The notes below the pieces were generated by a model that saw only the letters and a program-made list of their open reading frames with translations, was not told the DNA's origin and searched no databases. This document shows, in pieces, positions 15,474 to 21,424 of a DNA stretch of 64,000 nucleotides. A program made the translations under genes and the position numbers. Origin of the DNA: a virus; IMG/VR virus record IMGVR_UViG_3300030419_007131, positions 1-64,000 of that record. One strand, 5' to 3'. Positions within the stretch are counted from its first letter, which is position 1. Each line of letters begins with the position of its first letter.

Positions 15474-15698
15474 CTAGATTACCAATTCTTGCTCTGTAAC
15501 AATTAAACAACCTTCGTTGATTAATCGCTCATAATGGGTATGATACCCTAGTTCCCCTACAGTGTCAACCACGATTTTCTTCATGGTCTCCGACTTGCCA
15601 GTAATGATACGAAGGGGTAGCTCGTTGTTGTACACAAAGCTGTGTATTTTTTGAGCTACCCCCTCGTGGCGCATACCATGCAAATCCAATGTTTTCAT
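15474..15698 (-). CDS. Smr-domain protein
   Basis: 74 residues, the size of an isolated Smr domain. LDLHGMRHEGVAQKIHSFV near 4-22 is the conserved LDLHG...A...H helix, and LRIITGKSETMKKIV near 29-43 is the TGKG...L strand-helix. Smr domains of MutS2 and yeast Cue2 cut DNA or RNA; MutS2 Smr acts on branched DNA or stalled-ribosome mRNA. Next to recA, a nuclease role on recombination intermediates or mRNA is reasonable but inferred. It overlaps the 175-residue gene by 4 bp, and its coding sequence hides a sigma70-like promoter. Confidence 0.8.
   Translation of the reverse strand: MKTLDLHGMRHEGVAQKIHSFVYNNELPLRIITGKSETMKKIVVDTVGELGYHTHYERLINEGCLIVTEQELVI
15540..15568 (-). promoter_or_regulatory. 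Sigma70-like promoter for the small membrane gene and recA
   Basis: In sense: TTGACA, 17 bp, TATCAT, inside the Smr gene, about 80 bp before the ATG at 15459. Confidence 0.5.
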
Positions 15699-16222
15699 GT
15701 ATTGAGCGCTAGTGTTCCCTTGGGGGTTTCCACTGAAACCTCAAACCCATTTACCAACGAGTCCGGGGTAACAAAAGAAAGCGGCCTGGGGTTCGTTTCC
15801 AGATCGTATAGATCGCCCACACGCACCCGAACAGTGGTAGAAATCTCGCAGCGGCCTCGCTTATAGTCATACTGCTGCGTAGAATATTCCACTGAATATT
15901 CATTATCGTAAATGGTAGTCGCAAGCACCTCACTAAGGTACTCTTCAAACCAGCCCTCACGATCATAATCATCCAGAGCGCCGTTGCCGCGCATTTCATT
16001 CAAGAGGTCGGTGCCCTCTGAGGGGGTACCCCACTCTGAATAAACGGGAACCCCAGATGCCAAGAGCCCCGCGAGAAACTCGACAGTGGAGGTCTCTGCG
16101 ACAGTCTCTTGTACATGACTCTCGTTAATGTGCCACACGTCAGCACCCTCGCTATAACTAAGGGTCACATAATCATCCGAATCTACGCTTAATTCACGTA
16201 GAGTATCTACAATCTTGCTCAT
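15695..16222 (-). CDS. Conserved phage protein of unknown function (175 aa)
   Basis: The start at 16222 (MSKIVDTLRELSVDSDDYV) is chosen because GGGAGAG precedes it. The protein is acidic and soluble with a beta-rich C-terminal half (CEISTTVRVRVGDLYDLETN). No catalytic signature, Cys cluster or membrane segment is seen. It sits 2 bp after a small acidic gene and overlaps the Smr gene by 4 bp. Confidence 0.5.
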   Translation of the reverse strand: MSKIVDTLRELSVDSDDYVTLSYSEGADVWHINESHVQETVAETSTVEFLAGLLASGVPVYSEWGTPSEGTDLLNEMRGNGALDDYDREGWFEEYLSEVLATTIYDNEYSVEYSTQQYDYKRGRCEISTTVRVRVGDLYDLETNPRPLSFVTPDSLVNGFEVSVETPKGTLALNT

Positions 16223-16224
16223 TT

Positions 16225-16398
16225 TTAGTTCTCTCCCGTAGATGAACGTCGCACCATACACGAGGCTGCGAAATCACTCAGTTCCTCGTGGAATCCCTCA
16301 TTGGTTGCGCGCGCCCAGATGGGATGCCCGTAATCAATATTGCTATCGTCGAACGTACGCGCGATTTCTTTCAAAATCTTCTCTTCTTCTTCACTCAT
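16225..16398 (-). CDS. Small acidic protein (57 aa)
   Basis: A 57-codon frame beginning MSEEEEKILKEIARTF and containing GHPIWARATNEGFHEEL, preceded by AAAGGGAG. Its stop at 16225 is immediately in front of the next start (16222), the tight spacing seen across this operon, so it is probably real. A hairpin (16427-16450) separates it from the histone-like gene. No function is recognised. Confidence 0.55.
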   Translation of the reverse strand: MSEEEEKILKEIARTFDDSNIDYGHPIWARATNEGFHEELSDFAASCMVRRSSTGEN

Positions 16399-16426
16399 TT
16401 TAAACTCCCTTTCGTTGTGAAAAATT

Positions 16427-16457
16427 GAGGCATCTGTATCCCCATGCCTCCCTGCGG
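16427..16457 (-). repeat. Intergenic hairpin, copy 1
   Basis: GAGGCAT, 10-nt loop, ATGCCTC, then CCTGCGG. In sense it follows the histone-like gene and is trailed by AATTTTTC, so it may terminate. It is related to copy 2 at 16678. Confidence 0.55.
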
Positions 16458-16467
16458 CTGGCAGAGC

Positions 16468-16659
16468 TTAACCTGCGTTCTTAGTCTCTTGAACCTCAAC
16501 GCGTAGCTCTTGAGCCAGCGTCTTAACTTCCTGCATCGCCTTGCGCACACGCGTTCCGGCTGCATTATTACCCCGATCAAAGAACTTATCGTGATCATCA
16601 CGAGTCTCTTCAAGCAGCGCAATCATCTCTTCAAGCAGATTAGTTTCATCAGTAGTCAT
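16468..16659 (-). CDS. Histone H1-like (Hc1-type) small protein
   Basis: 63 residues. The pattern LLEEMIALLEETRDDHDKFF, then RGNNAAGTRVRKAMQEVK, then LAQELRVEVQETKNAG matches the Hc1 family (chlamydial histone H1-like protein), in particular the GNKAAGTRxRKxxQxLK core. These small helical proteins bind and compact DNA in Chlamydia; relatives of unknown role occur in marine phages. The basic patch is modest here, so DNA binding is likely but not certain. Related hairpins flank the gene on both sides (16427-16450 and 16678-16702). Confidence 0.65.
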   Translation of the reverse strand: MTTDETNLLEEMIALLEETRDDHDKFFDRGNNAAGTRVRKAMQEVKTLAQELRVEVQETKNAG

Positions 16660-16677
16660 AACTCTTCCTTTCTATGT

Positions 16678-16709
16678 GAGGCACCTGATAACCCTGTGCC
16701 TCCCTGTGG
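16678..16709 (-). repeat. Intergenic hairpin, copy 2
   Basis: GAGGCAC, 11-nt loop, GTGCCTC, then CCTGTGG; between the gp32-like and histone-like genes. There is no T-run, so RNA processing or attenuation is possible. Confidence 0.55.
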
Positions 16710-16717
16710 GGGGGATA

Positions 16718-17491
16718 TTAGAGAGCGCCAAGCTCTGCGAAAGCGGCATCGACAGCGTTAGCTTCGCCGTCCGTCTTGTTGCCATACTTCGTAGTCTCGC
16801 TGCTAACAGTCTCAGGGTCATCGACCTGAGCATTAACAAACGTATCCAGAATCGTCTGCACATCAGCAGTCGTCTTTCGCTCGAATAGACCGGAGAATTC
16901 CGGAATGCTATCGAGAAGCTCAGCACACTTGTCGGGGGTCAAGTCCTCGCAGAGCGGGGAGGACCGGCGACGAGGCACCAGCTTCGTCTGGGGGAAGGAA
17001 GCCCCTGGCGGCTTCCCGTAGGTCATAGTGAGATCCGTGCCAGTCTCGGTGTCGGTGATGTCACCATACTCTGGATTGAGCACGAGAGTGAGCAGGTTCT
17101 CATAGGCAGTCTTGCCGTAACCCCATACACGCACGCCCTTCTCTTCTTCTCCCCGAACCATCACGGGGCTGAAGAAACGTTGGCGCACAAAAAGAGACTT
17201 TGCGGTCTTCTTACTGTGTTCGTCGTTATTGTCGACGCCCTCACGCCAAAGCTGTGAGGCGAACTCACACACGGGACACTCGTCACCGTAGTTGCGCTTA
17301 GGACACAAGAAGCCACCCTTCTCGACATTGTAGTGAAACCACATCTCCTTGAAGGGGTCCCCGTCAGCGGTGGGAACGATCCGAATATCCTGGTCGCCAT
17401 CTTCCGGACGCCAGAAAGTGTCATTTGAGGAGTTTCCGTCTCCACGTAGTGACGAGAGCTTTTCTCTCATCTTCTCTAAATTGATACCCAT
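16718..17491 (-). CDS. Single-stranded DNA-binding protein, T4 gp32-like
   Basis: 257 residues. The N-terminus MGINLEKMREKLSSLRG matches the gp32 self-interaction region, followed by DTFWRPEDGDQDIRIVPTAD and the zinc segment HYNVEKGGFLCP...ECPVC (about 73-97), where His and Cys ligands fit gp32. SLFVRQRFFSPV and VRVWGYGKTAYENL belong to the OB-fold. The C-terminus is acidic and ends VDAAFAELGAL. gp32 coats ssDNA at the fork and recruits helicase, polymerase and recombinase. It follows the tubulin-like gene and precedes the histone-like gene. Confidence 0.88.
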   Translation of the reverse strand: MGINLEKMREKLSSLRGDGNSSNDTFWRPEDGDQDIRIVPTADGDPFKEMWFHYNVEKGGFLCPKRNYGDECPVCEFASQLWREGVDNNDEHSKKTAKSLFVRQRFFSPVMVRGEEEKGVRVWGYGKTAYENLLTLVLNPEYGDITDTETGTDLTMTYGKPPGASFPQTKLVPRRRSSPLCEDLTPDKCAELLDSIPEFSGLFERKTTADVQTILDTFVNAQVDDPETVSSETTKYGNKTDGEANAVDAAFAELGAL

Positions 17492-17521
17492 TTTTATTTC
17501 CTTTCTTGGGCTAAAGTACGA

Positions 17522-18379
17522 TCAGCTAATATCCTGATCGTCTAGTAAATCTGTATACGATTGTACCACAGATGAATATTTCATGCAATAACAATATTTT
17601 TGTTCATATGTGGTCTTGAACACTCCGTATGAAACATTAATGTTTTCTTCTATTTTTGATTTCACGAAATCATTAATCTTTCTGAAGAGTGTCCCGTCGT
17701 TCTTTAGGTCTTCTTCGTTGATACCATAATAGTATACCACTTCCCGAGGCATTGTCAAGCTATAAAACCATTTTTCTCGGGCGTCGTTGTCATCAAGGTC
17801 TACGATGCCTACCGTAGCAATTCGACTTAAAGGCGACGGCTCTACAAAGCTGCCAATCACAGGCTCTGTATTCCTGAACACATTTAACATATGAATGGTA
17901 TTCACGATCGCCTGGTTGAGGGTCTCATAGTATCCGATAATAGAAATTTCCCCGATGCTGCGCTCCAGCGATGCATTATCAATCAACCATATAGCCTCCA
18001 ACAAACCAGACCGTGCATACTCTTGCAACACATTTCGAACAATCTTCTCTTGAGTCTGTTGAACCTCGCTGGCCAACTCTAAATCAGGCTGTATATAAAC
18101 TACAGTAATTCTATTGTTTTGAATTTGCTGGAGGAGCCGGAGAATCCCCCCAGATATTTGGCCGCTTCCTGCTAAGACCACGTACACCTCTTCGTTAGAA
18201 AACTTAAGCTTGCGTTTAAGGTTAGGAAAGTGCGCGTCATAGTCTTCGTGGTTTTTCCTTTTCTTGATGGTGATGTCGGCCTCTTTAACCGTATCAATCG
18301 CATACGTCTCATATTGAGGGAACTTAGAAAACCCCTTCGCAACTGCGGCGCCTGCTTTGCCGAGACCCACCACTATCAT
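17522..18379 (-). CDS. Tubulin/FtsZ-superfamily-like protein
   Basis: 285 residues. The start MIVVGLGKAGAAVAKGF followed by TYAIDT looks like the first strand, glycine loop and second strand of FtsZ. VYVVLAGSGQISGG near 61-75 has the position and shape of the tubulin signature (GGGTGTG loop T4), and ITVVYIQPDLEL...LEAIWLIDNASL matches the strand-helix-strand that follows in FtsZ (VAVVTKPF...LITIPNDKL). The T7 catalytic NxD cannot be found (GSFVEPSPLSRI instead), so GTP hydrolysis may be weak or lost. At 285 residues it is shorter than PhuZ and FtsZ. A DNA- or virion-positioning filament is inferred. Alternative: a Rossmann-like nucleotide-binding protein. It overlaps the MazG-like gene by 4 bp. 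Confidence 0.6.
   Translation of the reverse strand: MIVVGLGKAGAAVAKGFSKFPQYETYAIDTVKEADITIKKRKNHEDYDAHFPNLKRKLKFSNEEVYVVLAGSGQISGGILRLLQQIQNNRITVVYIQPDLELASEVQQTQEKIVRNVLQEYARSGLLEAIWLIDNASLERSIGEISIIGYYETLNQAIVNTIHMLNVFRNTEPVIGSFVEPSPLSRIATVGIVDLDDNDAREKWFYSLTMPREVVYYYGINEEDLKNDGTLFRKINDFVKSKIEENINVSYGVFKTTYEQKYCYCMKYSSVVQSYTDLLDDQDIS
17731..17758 (-). promoter_or_regulatory. Sigma70-like promoter inside the tubulin-like gene
   Basis: In sense: TTGACA, 16 bp, TATACT, about 240 bp before the gp32-like gene. It could serve that gene or be a coding coincidence. Confidence 0.4.
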
Positions 18380-18696
18380 TCTTCAACCCACTCCAATAGA
18401 TACCCCATGTTAAAGCTTCCGCGGGTCACTCGCTTAGATATCTGAGCCGCCCTAATGGCAGACTCCCCCAAAGCAAGTCGTGTACACAAAAAGTCCAGGA
18501 CTTCACGGATATCTGCCGCCTCTTCGACACAGGGATTTTCAACAAATTCCTGTACCTCTTCGCGTAGCTTCTTCAGTGCAAAACGCGTGAGGTCCTCACC
18601 TCGAAGCTGTTTTACGCCGAAGTCTTTGCCGGCGTCCGTGATGATCTCTGGAACTCGATCGCGCACAAGCTTGTGATATAGCTTCTTCTTTTTCAT
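18376..18696 (-). CDS. MazG-like / phosphoribosyl-ATP pyrophosphohydrolase-like enzyme
   Basis: 106 residues. KLVRDRVPEIITDAGKDF, LKKLREEVQEFVENP and EEAADIREVLDFL reproduce the all-alpha NTP pyrophosphohydrolase pattern: the KLVRDKIPEII start, EEVxEF and ExxDxxEV metal ligands. GSFNMGYLLE matches the family C-terminus. Such enzymes hydrolyse NTPs or dNTPs, or lower (p)ppGpp as proposed for phage MazG. Tight 4-bp overlaps occur on both sides. Confidence 0.8.
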   Translation of the reverse strand: MKKKKLYHKLVRDRVPEIITDAGKDFGVKQLRGEDLTRFALKKLREEVQEFVENPCVEEAADIREVLDFLCTRLALGESAIRAAQISKRVTRGSFNMGYLLEWVEE

Positions 18697-18905
18697 CCTT
18701 GAAACTCTTCTTCCTGGTCAACCAAACATTCAAAAATATCCGCCACCGTGAGTTCGGTATAATCGCACCCACATTTCTCAGCACACTCTTCAAATATCTC
18801 AATAAGTTGTAGCCTCATAAATCCTGCGACACCGTCGACTTTTCGTACGCCATTAACAAAATGACTGTGTCTTGGAGGGCTGATCTCGATTACATTATCT
18901 CTCAT
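18693..18905 (-). CDS. Small protein of unknown function (70 aa)
   Basis: Begins MRDNVIEISPPRHSHFVNG; the second half is acidic and helical with two close Cys (ECAEKCGCDYTELTVADIFE). It is not recognised. It overlaps polA by 4 bp upstream and the MazG-like gene by 4 bp downstream, so it is a true operon member. A strong sigma70-like promoter (18965-18993) lies about 60 bp upstream inside polA. Confidence 0.5.
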   Translation of the reverse strand: MRDNVIEISPPRHSHFVNGVRKVDGVAGFMRLQLIEIFEECAEKCGCDYTELTVADIFECLVDQEEEFQG

Positions 18906-20089
18906 AATTTTAATTCCTTCATTTCTCCGAGGTTCCTTCCAGCGGAGACATTAACCTTAAACATATCATAACGCGTTTTCCTGAAGGTGTCAAGCAAATT
19001 TAATATTTCGTAGCGATCCTCTTCCGCGAGGTCGATATACACAGCGTCGTGAATAAGAAATGCGATGTGGCTTTTTCTCCCCTTCAAAAGCTCGTAGACT
19101 TTATAAGCCTGCTCGTGCACCATATCAATTGTGGTGCTCTGAACGATATAATTAAGAGCACGATGCTCGTCTACGTTCTCTATTATTCTACCATAATCTG
19201 TCCGGATTTTAAAGCCATCCCAGTACTTATTTCGCACCAAGTCCTTGTTATATAGGCGCTCTAAGTCCTTGTTTTCCTTACTAGAATAGAGCCATGCAAA
19301 AGTTTTGACTTTGGCTTCTTCTCGGCTAAGAGTGCCATCGAAAACGTTCTTCACATTCCAATCATGAATGTCGTTCAGGGGCTGGTCCACTCCGGCTAAC
19401 GCCAGAAGCGTTCGGAGTTCGGCTGCATTAAAATCAAGCTCAAGCAACCAGTCATTGCGGGGCTGTACACAAGGACGAAACTCCTTGCTCATTGTCAAAA
19501 TTGGAAAACTACTAGGGTAAGCGGCTAGCCGCCCAGTAATGGTGCCCCATGGGTTATAATCACAACGATGTTTTACTGTACGGAGTGTACGATGAAAATT
19601 TTGCCCCTTCACCGAACTCAATAAGTGACTAATGGCGCCCACGTCTATGCTCAAGTGCTGCGACCGGATGTCTGATAGCATTTCGACTACGTTGTACATG
19701 AGATCATAGTTGGCTGGGCGCTCATGGGTGTCAAAAACATGCTGTGTTATCCGATTTTTGGCGTCCAGGTATTGAAATAAGAAATATTCGGGGACTGCGT
19801 CATACAAGCAGTTTTCTTCCAAGGACAGGTTCGACGTTTTGAAGGCTTTCAGGCACGCTCTCAGCCTGTTTTTAATCTCATCCCACTCCTGCTTCATCTC
19901 TTCCGGACAAACGTCTGTCAAGGACGCTCCGTGCGTGTAAATCCGAGCAATCTCATATGATGCTCCTTGTAGGTGAGGCGTATAGTCCCACGTCTCGCCG
20001 GTGAGGGGCGGGAGACTTCCGGCCTTAATAAAATTATTAGCGTAATAACCCGCACAATCTGTGTTGGCGTCTAAAACCTGAAAAAGCAA
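18902..20089 (-). CDS. polA: Short family-A DNA polymerase (polymerase domain only)
   Basis: 395 residues, about the size of a Pol I polymerase domain without 5'- or 3'-exonuclease. GTITGRLAAYP near 185 is the family-A TGRL segment. Motif A is LLELDFNAAELRTLLALAG near 215-233, with catalytic Asp and conserved Glu. Motif B is seen as EEAKVKTFAWLYSS (Lys and Phe kept). Motif C is IAFLIHDAVYIDL near 340-352, with the catalytic Asp but Ala in place of the usual Glu (HDE). The 5'-nuclease partner is a separate gene at 12373. The enzyme coexists with a full DnaE, so gap filling or Okazaki maturation is likelier than fork synthesis. Confidence 0.88.
   Translation of the reverse strand: MLFQVLDANTDCAGYYANNFIKAGSLPPLTGETWDYTPHLQGASYEIARIYTHGASLTDVCPEEMKQEWDEIKNRLRACLKAFKTSNLSLEENCLYDAVPEYFLFQYLDAKNRITQHVFDTHERPANYDLMYNVVEMLSDIRSQHLSIDVGAISHLLSSVKGQNFHRTLRTVKHRCDYNPWGTITGRLAAYPSSFPILTMSKEFRPCVQPRNDWLLELDFNAAELRTLLALAGVDQPLNDIHDWNVKNVFDGTLSREEAKVKTFAWLYSSKENKDLERLYNKDLVRNKYWDGFKIRTDYGRIIENVDEHRALNYIVQSTTIDMVHEQAYKVYELLKGRKSHIAFLIHDAVYIDLAEEDRYEILNLLDTFRKTRYDMFKVNVSAGRNLGEMKELKL
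18965..18993 (-). promoter_or_regulatory. Sigma70-like promoter at the end of polA
   Basis: In sense: TTGACA, 17 bp, TATGAT, about 60 bp before the 70-residue gene (start 18905). Confidence 0.55.
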
Positions 20090-20098
20090 CTAAATCCC

Positions 20099-21400
20099 CT
20101 AGTAAAGCTGTTGCGTAATCGACCCAGCTGTACTTATTTTACCCTGTCTGATCTGATTGTCAAGGTTTTTAAATACATTTTCATTAATCAGCGGATAATC
20201 AATCCCATAAATGTAGTCACGATAGATGAGATTAATATATTCTACTATATTTTCCAGACCTGTCAAGTTCTGATTTGGCCGTAGCTCATGAATGGCGCCC
20301 AAATCACTTCGAAGCTTCGTTGTAAACGCAAGGGGCTCTGCTGCTTCGACGCTGCGCAAGTTAAGATACAAGTTTGCCAGATACTTGTCCGTTAAAATGT
20401 CTTCAACATAAGAGGTAGGCGGTCGTTCGCGGTTAGACAGCTGGAACTTGTCGCATCCTGGTCTATAGATGCGCTCCTCATAAAACGGATTAAGAGTAAT
20501 ATATTGATTATAAGAATTAACTAAAAATGTTTTCAACAAAGGCAAGTCCATCATATGAGCATATTCATAATAGTGACCAAAAAAATTATCCTCATCAACA
20601 GTGGCGCCGACTTCTGTTTCATACTCCACTACATATTTCATGATTGCATCTGTAAAAAGATCCGCTGTTAAAAGCCACGGAATATTTTTATTAACCGTAA
20701 AGCCATATTTTTTCGCACATCGTACATAAAATACAAAGTTAGGATCCGTAAGGTATTTTTCATACTTCCACTCATCAACATCGAATTGACCCTGGTCTAT
20801 AGACACACAGAGCCCAGAACTAAAAATATCTATGGCACTCGAAAGCGTATAGTTGGTGAGAGTGACAGGGATCGCCGGGGCAACCTCTAGCAAATATTCC
20901 ACAAATAACTCTGTGAAGCTTCGGAAGTCTCTTATTTTGCTGCTGAAGCGCGGATAGACTTCAATAAAAGATTTATACACGAGATTCAAGTACTTCTTAT
21001 AGTGGTCTAATGAACTATTATAGCCACGCTTTGCGGCGACCTTTATCATTTTTTTGTTGCCCGCTGGGTTAGCAATCCCTATTACGTTAGCATCCGCCAT
21101 ATGAGCACTGAACGCATCGAATGCGTCCGCAACAAAGTCCAATAAATAAATATCTGGCTTGGCGGCATAGCGAGGAACCTTCAAACGATTCTGCTTAAGA
21201 CTAATGGTGTTTTGAAGTCTATCAATTTTTCCATAATATTGCTTATCGTACCAAGTATCAAGGGGAGCAACAACACCAGTAGGGTATATTTTTTCTTTGT
21301 AAAGAAGTCTTTGATAATATAAGGCCAAAGACGACAAACCATTCTTGCCCTGAGGATTGGTTAAATCCGAGGGTGTAAATTTAATAGGAGGGGCGGTCAT
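20099..21400 (-). CDS. Conserved phage structural-type protein of unknown function (433 aa)
   Basis: The last gene of the tail block. Rich in Tyr, Phe and Asn, without signal peptide or membrane helix: starts MTAPPIKFTPSDLTNPQGKN, then LALYYQRLLYKEKIYPTG and, near the end, YRDYIYGIDYPLINENVF. Proteins with this look lie at the end of baseplate operons in aquatic T4-like phages, and a baseplate role is inferred from position only. The TTAAATAG motif ends 4 bp before the ATG and no ribosome site is visible, so a leaderless message is possible. Two sigma70-like promoters for polA are buried near its end. Confidence 0.5.
   Translation of the reverse strand: MTAPPIKFTPSDLTNPQGKNGLSSLALYYQRLLYKEKIYPTGVVAPLDTWYDKQYYGKIDRLQNTISLKQNRLKVPRYAAKPDIYLLDFVADAFDAFSAHMADANVIGIANPAGNKKMIKVAAKRGYNSSLDHYKKYLNLVYKSFIEVYPRFSSKIRDFRSFTELFVEYLLEVAPAIPVTLTNYTLSSAIDIFSSGLCVSIDQGQFDVDEWKYEKYLTDPNFVFYVRCAKKYGFTVNKNIPWLLTADLFTDAIMKYVVEYETEVGATVDEDNFFGHYYEYAHMMDLPLLKTFLVNSYNQYITLNPFYEERIYRPGCDKFQLSNRERPPTSYVEDILTDKYLANLYLNLRSVEAAEPLAFTTKLRSDLGAIHELRPNQNLTGLENIVEYINLIYRDYIYGIDYPLINENVFKNLDNQIRQGKISTAGSITQQLY
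20136..20163 (-). promoter_or_regulatory. Sigma70-like promoter for polA (proximal)
   Basis: In sense: TTGACA, 16 bp, TAAAAT, about 47 bp before the polA ATG, inside the end of the tail-block gene. It marks the border of late and early regions. Confidence 0.5.
20239..20266 (-). promoter_or_regulatory. Sigma70-like promoter for polA (distal)
   Basis: In sense: TTGACA, 16 bp, TAGAAT, about 100 bp upstream of the proximal site. Confidence 0.4.
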
Positions 21401-21403
21401 GTT

Positions 21404-21411
21404 TTAAATAG
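21404..21411 (-). promoter_or_regulatory. TTAAATAG motif, candidate late promoter
   Basis: Ends 4 bp before the ATG at 21400; there is no room for a ribosome site. Confidence 0.45.
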
Positions 21412-21424
21412 TCTCTGTACTTTT

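Noticed and set aside
16395-16622. 75-codon minus-strand frame overlapping the histone-like gene
   Set aside because: It is out of frame with the Hc1-like protein, has atypical composition, and spans an intergenic hairpin.
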